A DNA stretch of 64,000 nucleotides from a virus: IMG/VR virus record IMGVR_UViG_3300035670_000009, positions 1-64,000 of that record, one strand, 5' to 3'. The notes beneath the pieces were generated by a model. The model was not told the origin of the DNA, made no database searches, and saw nothing but the letters and a program-made list of their open reading frames with translations. Within the stretch, counting starts at the first letter, position 1. The number at the start of each line of letters is the position of its first letter. Of this stretch, positions 54,384 to 63,498 are shown piece by piece. The position numbers were made by a program, and so were the translations under genes.

Positions 54384-55409
54384 TCAAAGAACTTGAGAGA
54401 TCAACGCGTGGATATCCTCACGTGAATAATCCGCCGGATCGCGTTCGTCCGGCAGATAGGCCAACCGGACGTCGGCGCCGCGGGCCTTGAGCAGCTCGGC
54501 GGCCTGCGCCATCTCGTTGCGGGCATCATAGTCGAGCATCAGGACTACGGGCTTGCTCATCCAGGTTGTGGCGAGCGTGATCTGCTGCCACAGACTCATT
54601 GTCTTGCCAAACAGGCAAACGGCCGGAGCCCCGATCCGCCAGACACTCGGCACGCCCTCAACCACAACGACATACGGCTCTTCGCGCGCCCGATCGTAGT
54701 TGTAGAGCATGCGGCTCTTCGAGCTGCCCGGGCAGTTGAAATACTTGGGCGCCCCAGTTCCGCCGAGCACGCGCCCTTGCCAACTCACCAGCTGCCCGTT
54801 GAACGTAATTGGAATGTAAATTCGGTTGAACATCACGCGATAAGCAGGTTCTTTGACATACGTGCAAACGCCAATCTGAAATTCGCGGTCAAGCGCCGTC
54901 GTGTCGAAATCTCGCGACCGCAGGTATTGCACGGCCGGATGAAAATCTGGCAGTCCGGCAACCGAACAAATTTCGCCCGGAGGCGCCACAGCCTTGTGAA
55001 CGAACTCTGCCGTGGCGGCTTTGATCGTGGCGCGTTTAATCAACCGCTTGCCGCCCCCGAAGATCAAGTCCTCGAGCTGTTCGCGCTTGCCAGGTTGGTC
55101 GATGCAGTTCTCGTTGTAGCAGACGGCCAGGTGCGTGTGTGTTCGTCGGTTGTTCTTGTAGTCTGCGCCGTAAAGATGGTTAATCCAAAGCCGCTGTCGG
55201 GTGTCTTTGCAAAACGGACAATTAACGCAATAGTATTCGCCCCAGGTATGTGCGCGCTCAATTACACGTCCCGGACGCAGCGGGTCGTTCATGCGCTGAA
55301 TGTGTGCAGAGACCCCCTCGTTGGCTATCTTCACCTCGCCGAATTTGTGCTCTAGCAGCGAGTAAAGCATGGAATTTAAAGGGTCAACGGCAGGCGCGGT
55401 CATTGTCAT
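54384..55409 (-). CDS. DNA primase (zinc finger plus TOPRIM)
   Basis: A 341-residue protein starting MTMTAPAVDPLNSMLYS after AAAGGACC. N-terminal zinc-binding region (YYCVNCPFCKD, VCYNENC), then a DnaG/T7-type core and a TOPRIM fold: YVVVVEGVPSVWRIG (Glu) and VLMLDYDARNEM (DxD). It makes RNA primers for lagging-strand synthesis next to a DnaB-like helicase and family A polymerase, the common T7- or T4-like replisome composition. Confidence 0.85.
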   Translation of the reverse strand: MTMTAPAVDPLNSMLYSLLEHKFGEVKIANEGVSAHIQRMNDPLRPGRVIERAHTWGEYYCVNCPFCKDTRQRLWINHLYGADYKNNRRTHTHLAVCYNENCIDQPGKREQLEDLIFGGGKRLIKRATIKAATAEFVHKAVAPPGEICSVAGLPDFHPAVQYLRSRDFDTTALDREFQIGVCTYVKEPAYRVMFNRIYIPITFNGQLVSWQGRVLGGTGAPKYFNCPGSSKSRMLYNYDRAREEPYVVVVEGVPSVWRIGAPAVCLFGKTMSLWQQITLATTWMSKPVVLMLDYDARNEMAQAAELLKARGADVRLAYLPDERDPADYSREDIHALISQVL

Positions 55410-55420
55410 GGTGGTCCTTT

Positions 55421-57097
55421 CTAGAAGCCGTCCGCAAAAGTATCAGTGTCCCACCCACGACGGCGATTGTTGTCTTCACGGCCTTCGCGCACGGGGGTCG
55501 CTACGCGAACTTCGTTTCGGCGCAAAATTGCGCGACTTGCCGAGTCAGCGATGTATTCATCGTTGACTAGGTGGACGTCCACAAGATGGTCATCCATGCG
55601 AATCAATCCGTGAGGCGTACCGCAAGGCGGAAGCCCTAGACGGATTTTGGACCAGTAAATCGTCGAAACCAACGTGGAAACATCCCGAATGTTAATGCAC
55701 ATGCAGGAATGAACGTTCTCGGCGAAACTTTTGGAACCAGACGCATCTAGGTGCGAAATGTATTCAAACGGTTTAATTTTCTTGCACTCGCCCGGCGCAA
55801 GCTGGTGCGCCAACACAACCGTGCACCGCATTGGAACCGCAATCGTCGTGCGAAGTTCGTCGGGGACTTTCTTAATCGGCCTAGTAATGGCGTTTTGTTC
55901 CGTCATCGCGCGTGTGTTTCCGGACGCCGAAATTTCGCGCTCAACAAGAATGCCCGCGTAATCCACACTAACACAACCAATCTCCATTCCGCGCTCATCC
56001 GATAACCGTTCCAGCGCAGATTTGATCTCTACTACGCCGCCAGCACCGCGACCACCCGTCGCCTCGTTGTAACTGAAATCAAGAAACACGAAGTTCCGAT
56101 TGAACCAATGCATGGCCGCTTCCCAGCGCTCTCGCTCTCCAAACATAATTTCGCCATTGCGGTTTTCCGGAAGGTTTCGGTCGTAGTCTTTAAGCTGGTT
56201 GCGGTCAGATAGCTCTGCCCAGAATCGTTCTCCCGCTGAAGTAAAAAGATTGCGGTCAATTCGCGCAGCAGCAGACCAAAAAAGCGGGCCCATACGCTCG
56301 GCGCCGTCTTCGTAACCCACAAACACTGAAAGCTTATTTTCACCCAGATTGGCGTAGAGCTCCGCCATGCGCACAGCGAAAGTAGCCAGAATCGTCGTCT
56401 TGCCGCCTGCATACGGACCAAGTACGCCAATCACGTCGCCGGGGCGAACGCCGCTGATGTACTGATCTATCCAAGGCAATCCGGTTGTAACCGCTGGCGG
56501 TGGCAACACAATAGGAGAGCCAAAACTCGGCATCGCTGCCGAATTCAATGTCGGCGTACCGATGTGGTCTACCCGCTGCGCCGCCCGGCCAAACCGCTCG
56601 AGCAGATTTTTGATCTGCGCTGGAACGGTATCTTCCGTAGACCGGTTCAGGATATTCTGCAGTTGCGGCTTGATGTACCGCACATTCATGAATCGTTTGA
56701 GCACGCTCTCGAGAAACTGGCGCTCTGCGCGCTGACCCGCGGCGTCAGGCAGCGGCGCGTCGAACGCCTCGTCGATAACGCCCTGCCCTTCGGCGGCTCC
56801 GAACAAGAAAACGATTTCCTGCGGGCTGAGAATGACAGCTTCTGTTTCGATCCACGATCCGATCTTAGTGAGCATCATGTCCTTGGTCACCGAGCGGAAC
56901 TCGTTGTAGAGGTCCCGCGCGGCTGAGAAAAGGACCAGGAACACCTGCTCGGTGTGCTTGAAATGCGACGCATTAAAATCCAGCTGCAGCGCCTCCTTGA
57001 GCAAGGAGGGATACCGCAAAAAGCCCTTGAAGAGCGAAAGGATTTCGTCACGCGTCAGCGCTGCGTCTTCTTGTTCAAATTGTCGCTGATCCGTCAT
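55421..57097 (-). CDS. DnaB-like replicative helicase
   Basis: A 558-residue protein with ATGA start overlap at 57097 (MTDQRQFEQEDAALTRDE). The RecA-fold motor is shown by Walker A GPYAGGKTTILAT (residues ~230), FVGYEDGAER, VSVDYAGILV (Walker B) and VVLAHQLAPG (H4-type). The N-terminal ~200 residues fit the DnaB helical domain. It would unwind DNA as a hexamer with the neighbouring primase. Confidence 0.85.
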   Translation of the reverse strand: MTDQRQFEQEDAALTRDEILSLFKGFLRYPSLLKEALQLDFNASHFKHTEQVFLVLFSAARDLYNEFRSVTKDMMLTKIGSWIETEAVILSPQEIVFLFGAAEGQGVIDEAFDAPLPDAAGQRAERQFLESVLKRFMNVRYIKPQLQNILNRSTEDTVPAQIKNLLERFGRAAQRVDHIGTPTLNSAAMPSFGSPIVLPPPAVTTGLPWIDQYISGVRPGDVIGVLGPYAGGKTTILATFAVRMAELYANLGENKLSVFVGYEDGAERMGPLFWSAAARIDRNLFTSAGERFWAELSDRNQLKDYDRNLPENRNGEIMFGERERWEAAMHWFNRNFVFLDFSYNEATGGRGAGGVVEIKSALERLSDERGMEIGCVSVDYAGILVEREISASGNTRAMTEQNAITRPIKKVPDELRTTIAVPMRCTVVLAHQLAPGECKKIKPFEYISHLDASGSKSFAENVHSCMCINIRDVSTLVSTIYWSKIRLGLPPCGTPHGLIRMDDHLVDVHLVNDEYIADSASRAILRRNEVRVATPVREGREDNNRRRGWDTDTFADGF

Positions 57098-57825
57098 GCG
57101 AACGCTCTCCAATGCTGCCTAATTTCTAATGCGGCTGCGCGCAACGCAGGTGTGACGCACCACGACTCAACAGCCGTGTCGTAAATGCGCTGCTGCGCCT
57201 CGTAATCCAGCGCGGCGAGCCATAGATATCTTTCCACGCCGCGCGAGTTTTCCAGCTGATGCGCAAAGGCATGCCGGAAAAACGGGCTGGCCGAGACGTA
57301 GCCCTCGTCGCAAAGAACGTAGAAAACCTGGTCGTCAGGGGCCAGGTTTAGCGCCTGCGTGCCGCGGATGCGATTAGCGATCGTCGCTCCGGCTACGTCA
57401 AAGCTGTACTTGAGCATCTTCGGCAAGGCCTGAAGATACTCTTGGTAAATTGCGGGAGATTGCGCGCCATACAACCGGCTTGGCCGCATGTCCGGAACAA
57501 TATGCGTCTGCGCAACCTGTCGCGCATACTGCACGCCTGAAAAGTGCGCAGCCACGTAAAGCCCGGGGTCGGCTCGCGACGCGCGCACCGCGTCCGCGAT
57601 CTTTTGCCATACAGCTGTACGTTTAACGCCGTACGCGTCTTTACCGCCATCCCAACTGACGCGCCGTCGATTATGAACTGGCGCATCCCAATCCGGCTCA
57701 TTTTCGTAATGCCGGACAAACTGATACCGCAGATAGGCAGTCAGTTGATGTGCTTGAAGCGTTAAATGCCAATCCGGGGATAGGTCAATCTCCGCCAATG
57801 CCGCGCCAGCTTCTCTGCGCTTCAT
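57094..57825 (-). CDS. Phage protein of unknown function (243 aa)
   Basis: Start MKRREAGAALAEIDLSPD at 57825, within the end of the helicase gene; GGGAG lies 10 bases upstream. Helical, with YVAAHFSGVQYARQVAQTHI and an aromatic C terminus. Related in style to the 312-residue protein at 62560-63498 (YLRYQFVRHYE versus FLRYLRYNWLD), perhaps a family of replication accessories. No known domain. Contains box 17. Confidence 0.68.
   Translation of the reverse strand: MKRREAGAALAEIDLSPDWHLTLQAHQLTAYLRYQFVRHYENEPDWDAPVHNRRRVSWDGGKDAYGVKRTAVWQKIADAVRASRADPGLYVAAHFSGVQYARQVAQTHIVPDMRPSRLYGAQSPAIYQEYLQALPKMLKYSFDVAGATIANRIRGTQALNLAPDDQVFYVLCDEGYVSASPFFRHAFAHQLENSRGVERYLWLAALDYEAQQRIYDTAVESWCVTPALRAAALEIRQHWRAFA
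57222..57233. repeat. Dispersed palindrome box 17 (ATAGATATCTTT)
   Basis: Copy inside the 243-residue gene, encoding VERYL. Confidence 0.8.
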
Positions 57826-60331
57826 GCCAATTCTGCTCCCATCCCAATAGCTTGTAGCTGTTTCGACGACCAAGGCTTTTTCGATAAAAAGTTGGGTCGA
57901 ACGTGTCCATGCAGTCGAGTACTTCTCCGTACTCCTTGCGGGTTCCATCCGGCGCTGTGTAAATGCGGCTCACGCGGCCCGGCCCCTGAACGTCGACGAT
58001 ATCGCTGTCGCGGTCGTCGGCGCGGACCAGTACGTTGAGCTGCTCAAAGTCGACGCCCGTAGACCACACATCCGTAGCGATGACACGACGCAGTTCGCCC
58101 GACTCGAACTGGGCGCGCATGTTGTGCTTTTCGATTTCACTGAGCGGCGTGTAATTTTCGGGCAACAGTTTGTGCTTTCTGTACGCCGCGCAATCAGCGG
58201 GCGACATCGAGCCGTAGACCAGCCGAAAATCCGGTAACTGCGCGCCCAGGTGAACTGCATGTTCAATCGTTTCAACCAAGATCAAGATCTGATGCGTGTC
58301 GGGATAGTCCCGAACGGCGGCGGCGATGATAGAGTTGCGCTCGTGGTTTGTCCAGATTCCGTGTCGCTTGCGGGCTACACGGTTGCTGAATCGCTCAGCT
58401 GGGTTGGTCAACAACCGCATCGGCAGCCACTTGACCCGCACCGGCACGACCAGCCCCAGATCAACGGCCTGCTGATATGTGAGCTCAAACACCATCGGCC
58501 CAAAGAGCGGCTCGAGCACGTTGTGCGCGTTGTCCATCCGAGCATAGGGCGTAGCCGACATGCCAAAGTTCCGCGAATTGCGGTAGCGACTGGCGAGCGT
58601 TGTCGAAAAATTGATCGTCGCCAGCTGGTGAACTTCGTCGGCAAACAGAAAGTCTGCGTCGCCATCGGCGTGCTGCAACGAACCCGCGGTGATAATCGTT
58701 ACTCGTTGTCGCTCGCGCCAGCCGTCGCCAATCATGCCGACCTTGGGAACAAATCGCCGCAAACTGCGCTTGATCCGCTCGGCCACGTCGACGCTTTTGG
58801 TCACAACGTCAATGCGGGCCTCGGGGAAAAGCAGCGCGGCAGCGCCGATCAAAGTTGTATTGTGCGTGACGGTGTAGTCGCGCGTAAGGTACAACCCGTC
58901 GTCGGCGCTGACAGAAATGCAAGCGCACGGCATTTGACCTGCGGGGCGGATGGCCACAATTGCCTTGGTCTTGCCCTGCTTAGTTTTTGCGCGCCAATGT
59001 TTCGCTTTGCGCGGCAACCAAAAGGGATTTACGGGCAAATTCACGGCCACGCGCCAGTACGTTTTGCCAGGCTGTGCCGCGTATTCTTGTGATTTGACCC
59101 GCGTCACGCCGCCCAGCGACCGCACAAGGTCGCAGACGTCCTCGGCTAACTGTTTGGACGCGACGGGACCAAACTCGACGTGATAATTGCGTTTACGCAA
59201 CGTGCCGTCCGTGTCCATCAGGCCGCGCAACAGTTCAAGCCGCTGCTCGTAGCTGGCGTGCTTGTAAATTTCCGGGATCTTCTTGTCATGCGACAAAACG
59301 CACACGCCGAGCTGTTCAAGCGCTGTCTTGAGAAGATTTTCGCGTTTCTTGATGCCGTGCGTAATTCGCCAGTCGTGTCCGGCAATGTACGCCGTAAACA
59401 AATCAAACGGCGCCACAAGTTGCTCAACACGATCGACAATTTCGGGATCGTCGGTGCTGAACCGAACGCCGCTTTGCGTCAACCCGCCATCCCCCAGCAA
59501 AACGCCGAGAAGATACGGATCGACCGGCAACTCGCGCCGCTGAAAACGGACGGGGCCGGTCACCGGGACAAACCACTTCTTGTTGCCCTGGTTATCAAAC
59601 AGGTCGTCGACCAACTCGCCAATAGCAACGGCGCAAAAGCCCTGTTTCCGGTGCTTTTGCGTTTTGGTTTGCACGTTCCACAGATGCTCTTTGCAGCACT
59701 GCACCACAGAACCATCCGAAAATTCAACCTCGACGATATCCTTCACGCCTTGCGGGTAGACGCCCGTCACTTCTGTGGGGTATCCGTTCGCGCCGATGAC
59801 GTAGTCGCCCGGCTGAAGGGCACCGAGCGGCACAGGACCAATGGGCGTATACACGGTTTCGGTGAGCGGTTGCGCTTTCCCGAACCCGGTGACGGCCTTG
59901 ATAACGCCGCACGGCACGCGAGCGATCGTTTGAAGGCACTCTTCCTGGCGGGCGCGAAACTCGATGCGGCTGCGCAGGTTGTCCCACTGCGGCACGAAAC
60001 AATTGGGCCGTTTACGTTCAGGTGAGATGTCTCGTAATGACGTCTGACACCCGAGCTTTCTGAGCCGCCCGACCATCCGCGCTAAATAACCAGCCAAAAC
60101 GATCACTTTGCCATTCTCGATCCGGTGCAGCTTGTACTCTTTAGTCTGGTAGTACATCTTCTGCCCGGTAATTGGGTCGCGGCGGCCCTGCCCGCCCTGG
60201 ACCGCCTCCATATGCTCGTACCGCAAGTCGAACGTGAGGCGTTTGATCAACGCCTGTTCGAGCGGTCCGCCGTCAGAACCCGACAGAGTGAGCACGTTGC
60301 CGCTACGAGTAATCAGCACAGGTTGCTGCAT
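57785..60331 (-). CDS. SF2 helicase (UvsW-like) interrupted by an intein
   Basis: An 848-residue precursor; start MQQPVLITRSGNVLTLSG at 60331, one base after the upstream stop. Extein motifs: AVTGFGK + TTLIGAA (Walker A, split by the intein), FADEVHQLA (box II, DEVH), GMSATPYAR (III), LVETIEHAV (IV), VIATDVWSTGVDF (V), VQGPGRVSRI (VI). This is the pattern of UvsW/RecG-like phage SF2 helicases that remodel branched DNA. The mature helicase is ~509 residues after splicing. The intein occupies residues 153-491. Confidence 0.88.
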   Translation of the reverse strand: MQQPVLITRSGNVLTLSGSDGGPLEQALIKRLTFDLRYEHMEAVQGGQGRRDPITGQKMYYQTKEYKLHRIENGKVIVLAGYLARMVGRLRKLGCQTSLRDISPERKRPNCFVPQWDNLRSRIEFRARQEECLQTIARVPCGVIKAVTGFGKAQPLTETVYTPIGPVPLGALQPGDYVIGANGYPTEVTGVYPQGVKDIVEVEFSDGSVVQCCKEHLWNVQTKTQKHRKQGFCAVAIGELVDDLFDNQGNKKWFVPVTGPVRFQRRELPVDPYLLGVLLGDGGLTQSGVRFSTDDPEIVDRVEQLVAPFDLFTAYIAGHDWRITHGIKKRENLLKTALEQLGVCVLSHDKKIPEIYKHASYEQRLELLRGLMDTDGTLRKRNYHVEFGPVASKQLAEDVCDLVRSLGGVTRVKSQEYAAQPGKTYWRVAVNLPVNPFWLPRKAKHWRAKTKQGKTKAIVAIRPAGQMPCACISVSADDGLYLTRDYTVTHNTTLIGAAALLFPEARIDVVTKSVDVAERIKRSLRRFVPKVGMIGDGWRERQRVTIITAGSLQHADGDADFLFADEVHQLATINFSTTLASRYRNSRNFGMSATPYARMDNAHNVLEPLFGPMVFELTYQQAVDLGLVVPVRVKWLPMRLLTNPAERFSNRVARKRHGIWTNHERNSIIAAAVRDYPDTHQILILVETIEHAVHLGAQLPDFRLVYGSMSPADCAAYRKHKLLPENYTPLSEIEKHNMRAQFESGELRRVIATDVWSTGVDFEQLNVLVRADDRDSDIVDVQGPGRVSRIYTAPDGTRKEYGEVLDCMDTFDPTFYRKSLGRRNSYKLLGWEQNWHEAQRSWRGIGGD
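58859..59875 (-). mobile_element. Class 3 intein with LAGLIDADG endonuclease
   Basis: A 339-residue intein inserted after GFGK in the helicase P-loop. It starts with Ala rather than Cys/Ser, ends VTHN and is followed by Thr. Block B carries Trp (KEHLWNV) and block F Cys (CISVSADDGLYL), giving the Trp-Cys-Thr triplet that defines class 3 inteins, where the block F Cys starts splicing. Two LAGLIDADG-type helices, YLLGVLLGDGGL and LELLRGLMDTDGTL, indicate a homing endonuclease, apparently intact. Confidence 0.88.
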
Positions 60332-60332
60332 G

Positions 60333-60830
60333 TTAGCTGGCGTTGAGCCCTGGTCCGGCGACGGGTTCGATTGAAACAATTTCAAATGTCCCATATTTTT
60401 CGCTGTCGTTGTTAAACGGTGAAAACCCCTTGTACTTGCCAATGAGTGTGAGCATGTGCTCAAAATCACTGATTGAGATCTCTTCGGGCAAAACGGCAGA
60501 GATTGTTGCAGTGTCGCCAGGTCGAAACGCTTCGTGTACCACAAAATGACTTTTGGTTTGCGGGCCGCCCTGCGTCACAACTGTGCGGCGCCAATCGTTA
60601 CAGGGTTCGCCGCCTACTACTGGGCAGAAATCGATTTTTTTGACTGCAGATTGATGCCGGTTGGCCAGTTTCGCCGCATATCGCATAAGACTGGCCCAGG
60701 CGCTGGGTAAAAACATGACGCGACCGTTCGGATCGCGTTCAAACGCAAATACGGTCTGGCCGTGTCGCCGCCGTTTAGCTGCGCCCAGCGCCACACGGTT
60801 GAAACGCAGCGTGACAGTAACTTCTTGCAT
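60333..60830 (-). CDS. Phage protein of unknown function (165 aa)
   Basis: Start MQEVTVTLRFNRVALGAAK at 60830; the ATG lies inside palindrome box 18, and the ribosome site is weak. YAAKLANRHQSAVKKIDFCP and HFVVHEAFRPGDTATISAVL are typical of small conserved phage replication-region proteins. Beta-rich. Immediately upstream of the helicase. Confidence 0.7.
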   Translation of the reverse strand: MQEVTVTLRFNRVALGAAKRRRHGQTVFAFERDPNGRVMFLPSAWASLMRYAAKLANRHQSAVKKIDFCPVVGGEPCNDWRRTVVTQGGPQTKSHFVVHEAFRPGDTATISAVLPEEISISDFEHMLTLIGKYKGFSPFNNDSEKYGTFEIVSIEPVAGPGLNAS

Positions 60831-60840
60831 AGATATCAAT
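60829..60840. repeat. Dispersed palindrome box 18 (ATAGATATCAAT)
   Basis: Covers the start codon of 60333-60830 and the stop of 60836-61198, so a bound protein could block translation-linked transcription here. Confidence 0.7.
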
Positions 60841-61198
60841 CCGCATTTTGTCGCGACATCCAATCACGGATCTTTTTGACAGCCTCGATGAGGTGCGCCA
60901 TCCGCTCATCGTCATCGAATATGCCGTCTCCACGAGGATGCGCCTCGTGAACCGTCTCGCCGCTGTAGTCCGGACAGGATACCCGGAACCAACCGTGTCG
61001 CAGCCGAAGATACCCCACTTGTCGCTCGCCGTCGAATACGTCGTACTGCTCTGGGCAGGCGCCGCTGGTGCAGACAAACTTTAAGCCGTCGATCTCGAGG
61101 TTCTCGGGCCACCTGAACTGGTCCAGGCCGAGTTCCTGATCAAGCGCGGAAAGCTCGTTCAGCGCCTTCAGGCGCGGGTCTTGATTGTCGGTCATCAA
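60836..61198 (-). CDS. Phage protein of unknown function (120 aa)
   Basis: Starts MMTDNQDPRLKALNELSALD. Beta-rich middle (YDVFDGERQVGYLRLRHGWF) with two cysteines (CTSGACPEQY), helical C terminus. The pattern YVRLRxGxFxxxxP is recurrent in small phage proteins. No function known. Confidence 0.68.
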   Translation of the reverse strand: MMTDNQDPRLKALNELSALDQELGLDQFRWPENLEIDGLKFVCTSGACPEQYDVFDGERQVGYLRLRHGWFRVSCPDYSGETVHEAHPRGDGIFDDDERMAHLIEAVKKIRDWMSRQNAD

Positions 61199-62007
61199 TC
61201 CTCCTGTTGTTTGTTATTCAGCTCTGGTATGAGCGTGACTTCGGCGCACCGCCCGCGGCCGCCTTTTTCAATTCTGAGCAAACCGGCTTTCTCCAAAGCG
61301 TGAATGCCCCGGCGGGCTTGGTCGTTTGACAGCCCCATCGACCGACGGAGGAAAGCATTGACGCGAATAGGCAGCGGTTGACCCCGGCGCAAACCGTGCT
61401 TGAACCACAGCGCAATTCCGACGGTCACAGCCGATTTGCTGATTTTTGCCGCATTCAACAGCCACTCCATGGGCGGTTTGCTGCCGAGATACAGTGGCTT
61501 TTTTCTTTTTGGCGGCGAGGTCGTTTTCGATTGCGCGCCGCGCCACTGCACGAGGTTTCCTGCACGTTTCCAGAGCTCTGCAACATCTGTGTTGATAAAA
61601 AAAGGAAGATCAAACACACCCGCACCAGCGCCGTGGCTCATTTCAAACACAGTCACAGTTGGGTCAACTCCAAACCCCGCACCGGCGTTTGCGTCAATTT
61701 TTTCCACTTGTCCCGTGAAATCGTTGTAACGCTGCCCATACGCCCAAGTCATGCACGGGTGATTCTTGAAATCTGCCGCGTCGAAGTACGGTTTCACTTC
61801 GACAAACAACGTGTGACAATCGGGGCATTCAGAATGGCCGCATGGAAATTTAAGCCAAAAATCCGGCGTCCAACCGTAAAGGTCGATTGACTCATATTGC
61901 CATTCAAAACCGCAAAGATCGAAGAACGCGGCCCAGCGCGCTTCAAGCCGCGAGCGAAACATAACGCCGTTGTATTGCGTCGGGTGCGCTTTGAATTTGT
62001 ACTTCAC
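61195..62007 (-). CDS. PD-(D/E)XK nuclease-like protein with winged-helix C terminus
   Basis: A 270-residue protein with GTG start at 62007 overlapping the upstream stop. MFRSRLEARWAAFFDLCGF (Glu helix), GWTPDFWL (PD) and TLFVEVKPY (ExK) form the PD-(D/E)XK core; a CGHSECPDC loop is inserted between. The C-terminal ~75 residues (AFLRRSMGLSNDQARRGIHA, LEKAGLLRIE) are a winged helix like those of replication initiators. It may cut or bind phage DNA at a defined site. Confidence 0.72.
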   Translation of the reverse strand: MKYKFKAHPTQYNGVMFRSRLEARWAAFFDLCGFEWQYESIDLYGWTPDFWLKFPCGHSECPDCHTLFVEVKPYFDAADFKNHPCMTWAYGQRYNDFTGQVEKIDANAGAGFGVDPTVTVFEMSHGAGAGVFDLPFFINTDVAELWKRAGNLVQWRGAQSKTTSPPKRKKPLYLGSKPPMEWLLNAAKISKSAVTVGIALWFKHGLRRGQPLPIRVNAFLRRSMGLSNDQARRGIHALEKAGLLRIEKGGRGRCAEVTLIPELNNKQQED

Positions 62008-62573
62008 TCACTCACCGACATGAATCGCACGGGAAGGCTCTGCCGTGCCAGCTTTTCGGGGTATCCGTTGTCAATCATCCACTGCCGCATATCTGGATGC
62101 TCTTTTCGGTTCCAGATCTTTGGAAACCCATATCGCCAGCCGCTCGGCGGGTCGACCCAAACTTCTTCGGCATCCATCCATGACGTGTCGGGCGCGGGCT
62201 TTTCCGGCAGTTTTTTTGATTCCACTGTTGGTCGATTTCTTGGCGCGTTTGGCGCGAGAGCTTCGGCTTCCGCTTCTGACATACCATAGTCGTCTGACTG
62301 CGCCTCTCGTACGACCGTCAACATACGCGCTGTTAACGCCTGCTGCTCTTCCTCGTCGCGCGAAAGTTCTAGTTCATCAAACACCTCTGGGCAGGCTCTG
62401 GCAGCCACATGCAGCTCATACAGCCCCGGAAAGTGCCGCAGAATAGCCAAAGCTTCAGCGCGGACGGCGCTGGGAATTTTTTTGAAACCGCCCGCAACAT
62501 AAGGACTGGTCAATTGCTTCAAAAACTGCGCCGCGCTGATCACAGCTCGTGTGCGTTGATTAGGCAACGTCAT
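62004..62573 (-). CDS. BPSL0761-like protein (189 aa)
   Basis: N-terminal segment AAQFLKQLTSPYVAGGFKKI followed by VRAEALAILRHFPGLYEL resembles the BPSL0761-type domain of small phage proteins. The rest is acidic then Pro/Trp-rich (WMDAEEVWVDPPSGWRYGFP). Function of the domain is not established. Confidence 0.62.
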   Translation of the reverse strand: MTLPNQRTRAVISAAQFLKQLTSPYVAGGFKKIPSAVRAEALAILRHFPGLYELHVAARACPEVFDELELSRDEEEQQALTARMLTVVREAQSDDYGMSEAEAEALAPNAPRNRPTVESKKLPEKPAPDTSWMDAEEVWVDPPSGWRYGFPKIWNRKEHPDMRQWMIDNGYPEKLARQSLPVRFMSVSE

Positions 62574-63498
62574 TCATGAACCTTTCATATGTCTCTCGCT
62601 CGCTTGGCGTTTTAAAAAACAACTCAGGCGCAAATAACCCATCTCTTGCGCCTTTTCGTTTGTCAATGGCGTCCAACCAGTTGTAACGCAAATAACGCAA
62701 GAACGCCTGGTTTGCCCGCAGATCACCCCGCGGACCCATTCCCGAAGCGGCGTAGATGCGGTAAAGAAAATTGCGCGGATCGGCAAAGTTAACCGCGTCG
62801 GGGTGCTGGGTCTTCCAGGATTCAAGAACTGCTGCGCACCGCAACTCGCGCGATTTCACCAATAACTGCGTCTCGTCAGAAACGCGCCGCTGGACCGCAG
62901 GCGTCAGCCCCATGAACAACTCAAGTTTGCCTTGCCGTTCCGGAGCCCGCCGGTCAACGTACCAACGAGGATCGACGATGAGCTGCACTACCTGCGCGGC
63001 ATTAAACGCAGACAACGTAGGAATGTAAGAAAGCGCGCGAAATACCGGATGCGCGCTAAAGTACGTCGCGGCGACAGAATCAAATGTCCCGCTGGTTCGG
63101 CGAAACCGCGCGATTAACGCATAGGTTAGATAATCCGCTTCATTGGCCGTGTGCCATCCGCCGCAAGCGCTAGCCAGCGACGTAGACCGCATCCGATAAA
63201 AGACGGTTTCTGGATCATCAAGCTCGTCGCGCGTTTCACAAATATTAGGCCCGGCGATCTCGATTGATACAACCTCGCGTTTGTGCCGCCGCAAATACAA
63301 CGCCGTTATCAGTTCGGCATTTTGCGGCACTCCCAACACGCGCACGCGCAGGCCGATTCCGCTGATCACTGGCGAGAGCAAAAACGCGTCGAGAATTTTT
63401 CCGGAATTTTGCGCCGCATTAATTGCCGCCGCGTACCAGACGTTGCCGTGCCTATCAATGTGAAGCTTGAGCGAAGTTTCATCCGTTTGTAAGGGCAT
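62560..63498 (-). CDS. Phage protein of unknown function (312 aa)
   Basis: Start MPLQTDETSLKLHIDRHG at 63498, overlapping the SbcC-like stop by 20 bases. N-terminal beta-rich (RVLGVPQNAELITALYLRRH), C-terminal helical (SGMGPRGDLRANQAFLRYLR). No motif recognised. Coupled to recombination genes on both sides. Confidence 0.68.
   Translation of the reverse strand: MPLQTDETSLKLHIDRHGNVWYAAAINAAQNSGKILDAFLLSPVISGIGLRVRVLGVPQNAELITALYLRRHKREVVSIEIAGPNICETRDELDDPETVFYRMRSTSLASACGGWHTANEADYLTYALIARFRRTSGTFDSVAATYFSAHPVFRALSYIPTLSAFNAAQVVQLIVDPRWYVDRRAPERQGKLELFMGLTPAVQRRVSDETQLLVKSRELRCAAVLESWKTQHPDAVNFADPRNFLYRIYAASGMGPRGDLRANQAFLRYLRYNWLDAIDKRKGARDGLFAPELFFKTPSERETYERFMNDVA

Noticed and set aside
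57785-60331. Helicase gene as a frameshift or composite of two genes
   Set aside because: The frame is continuous and the internal block has complete intein splicing motifs, so it is an in-frame intein and not an assembly error.
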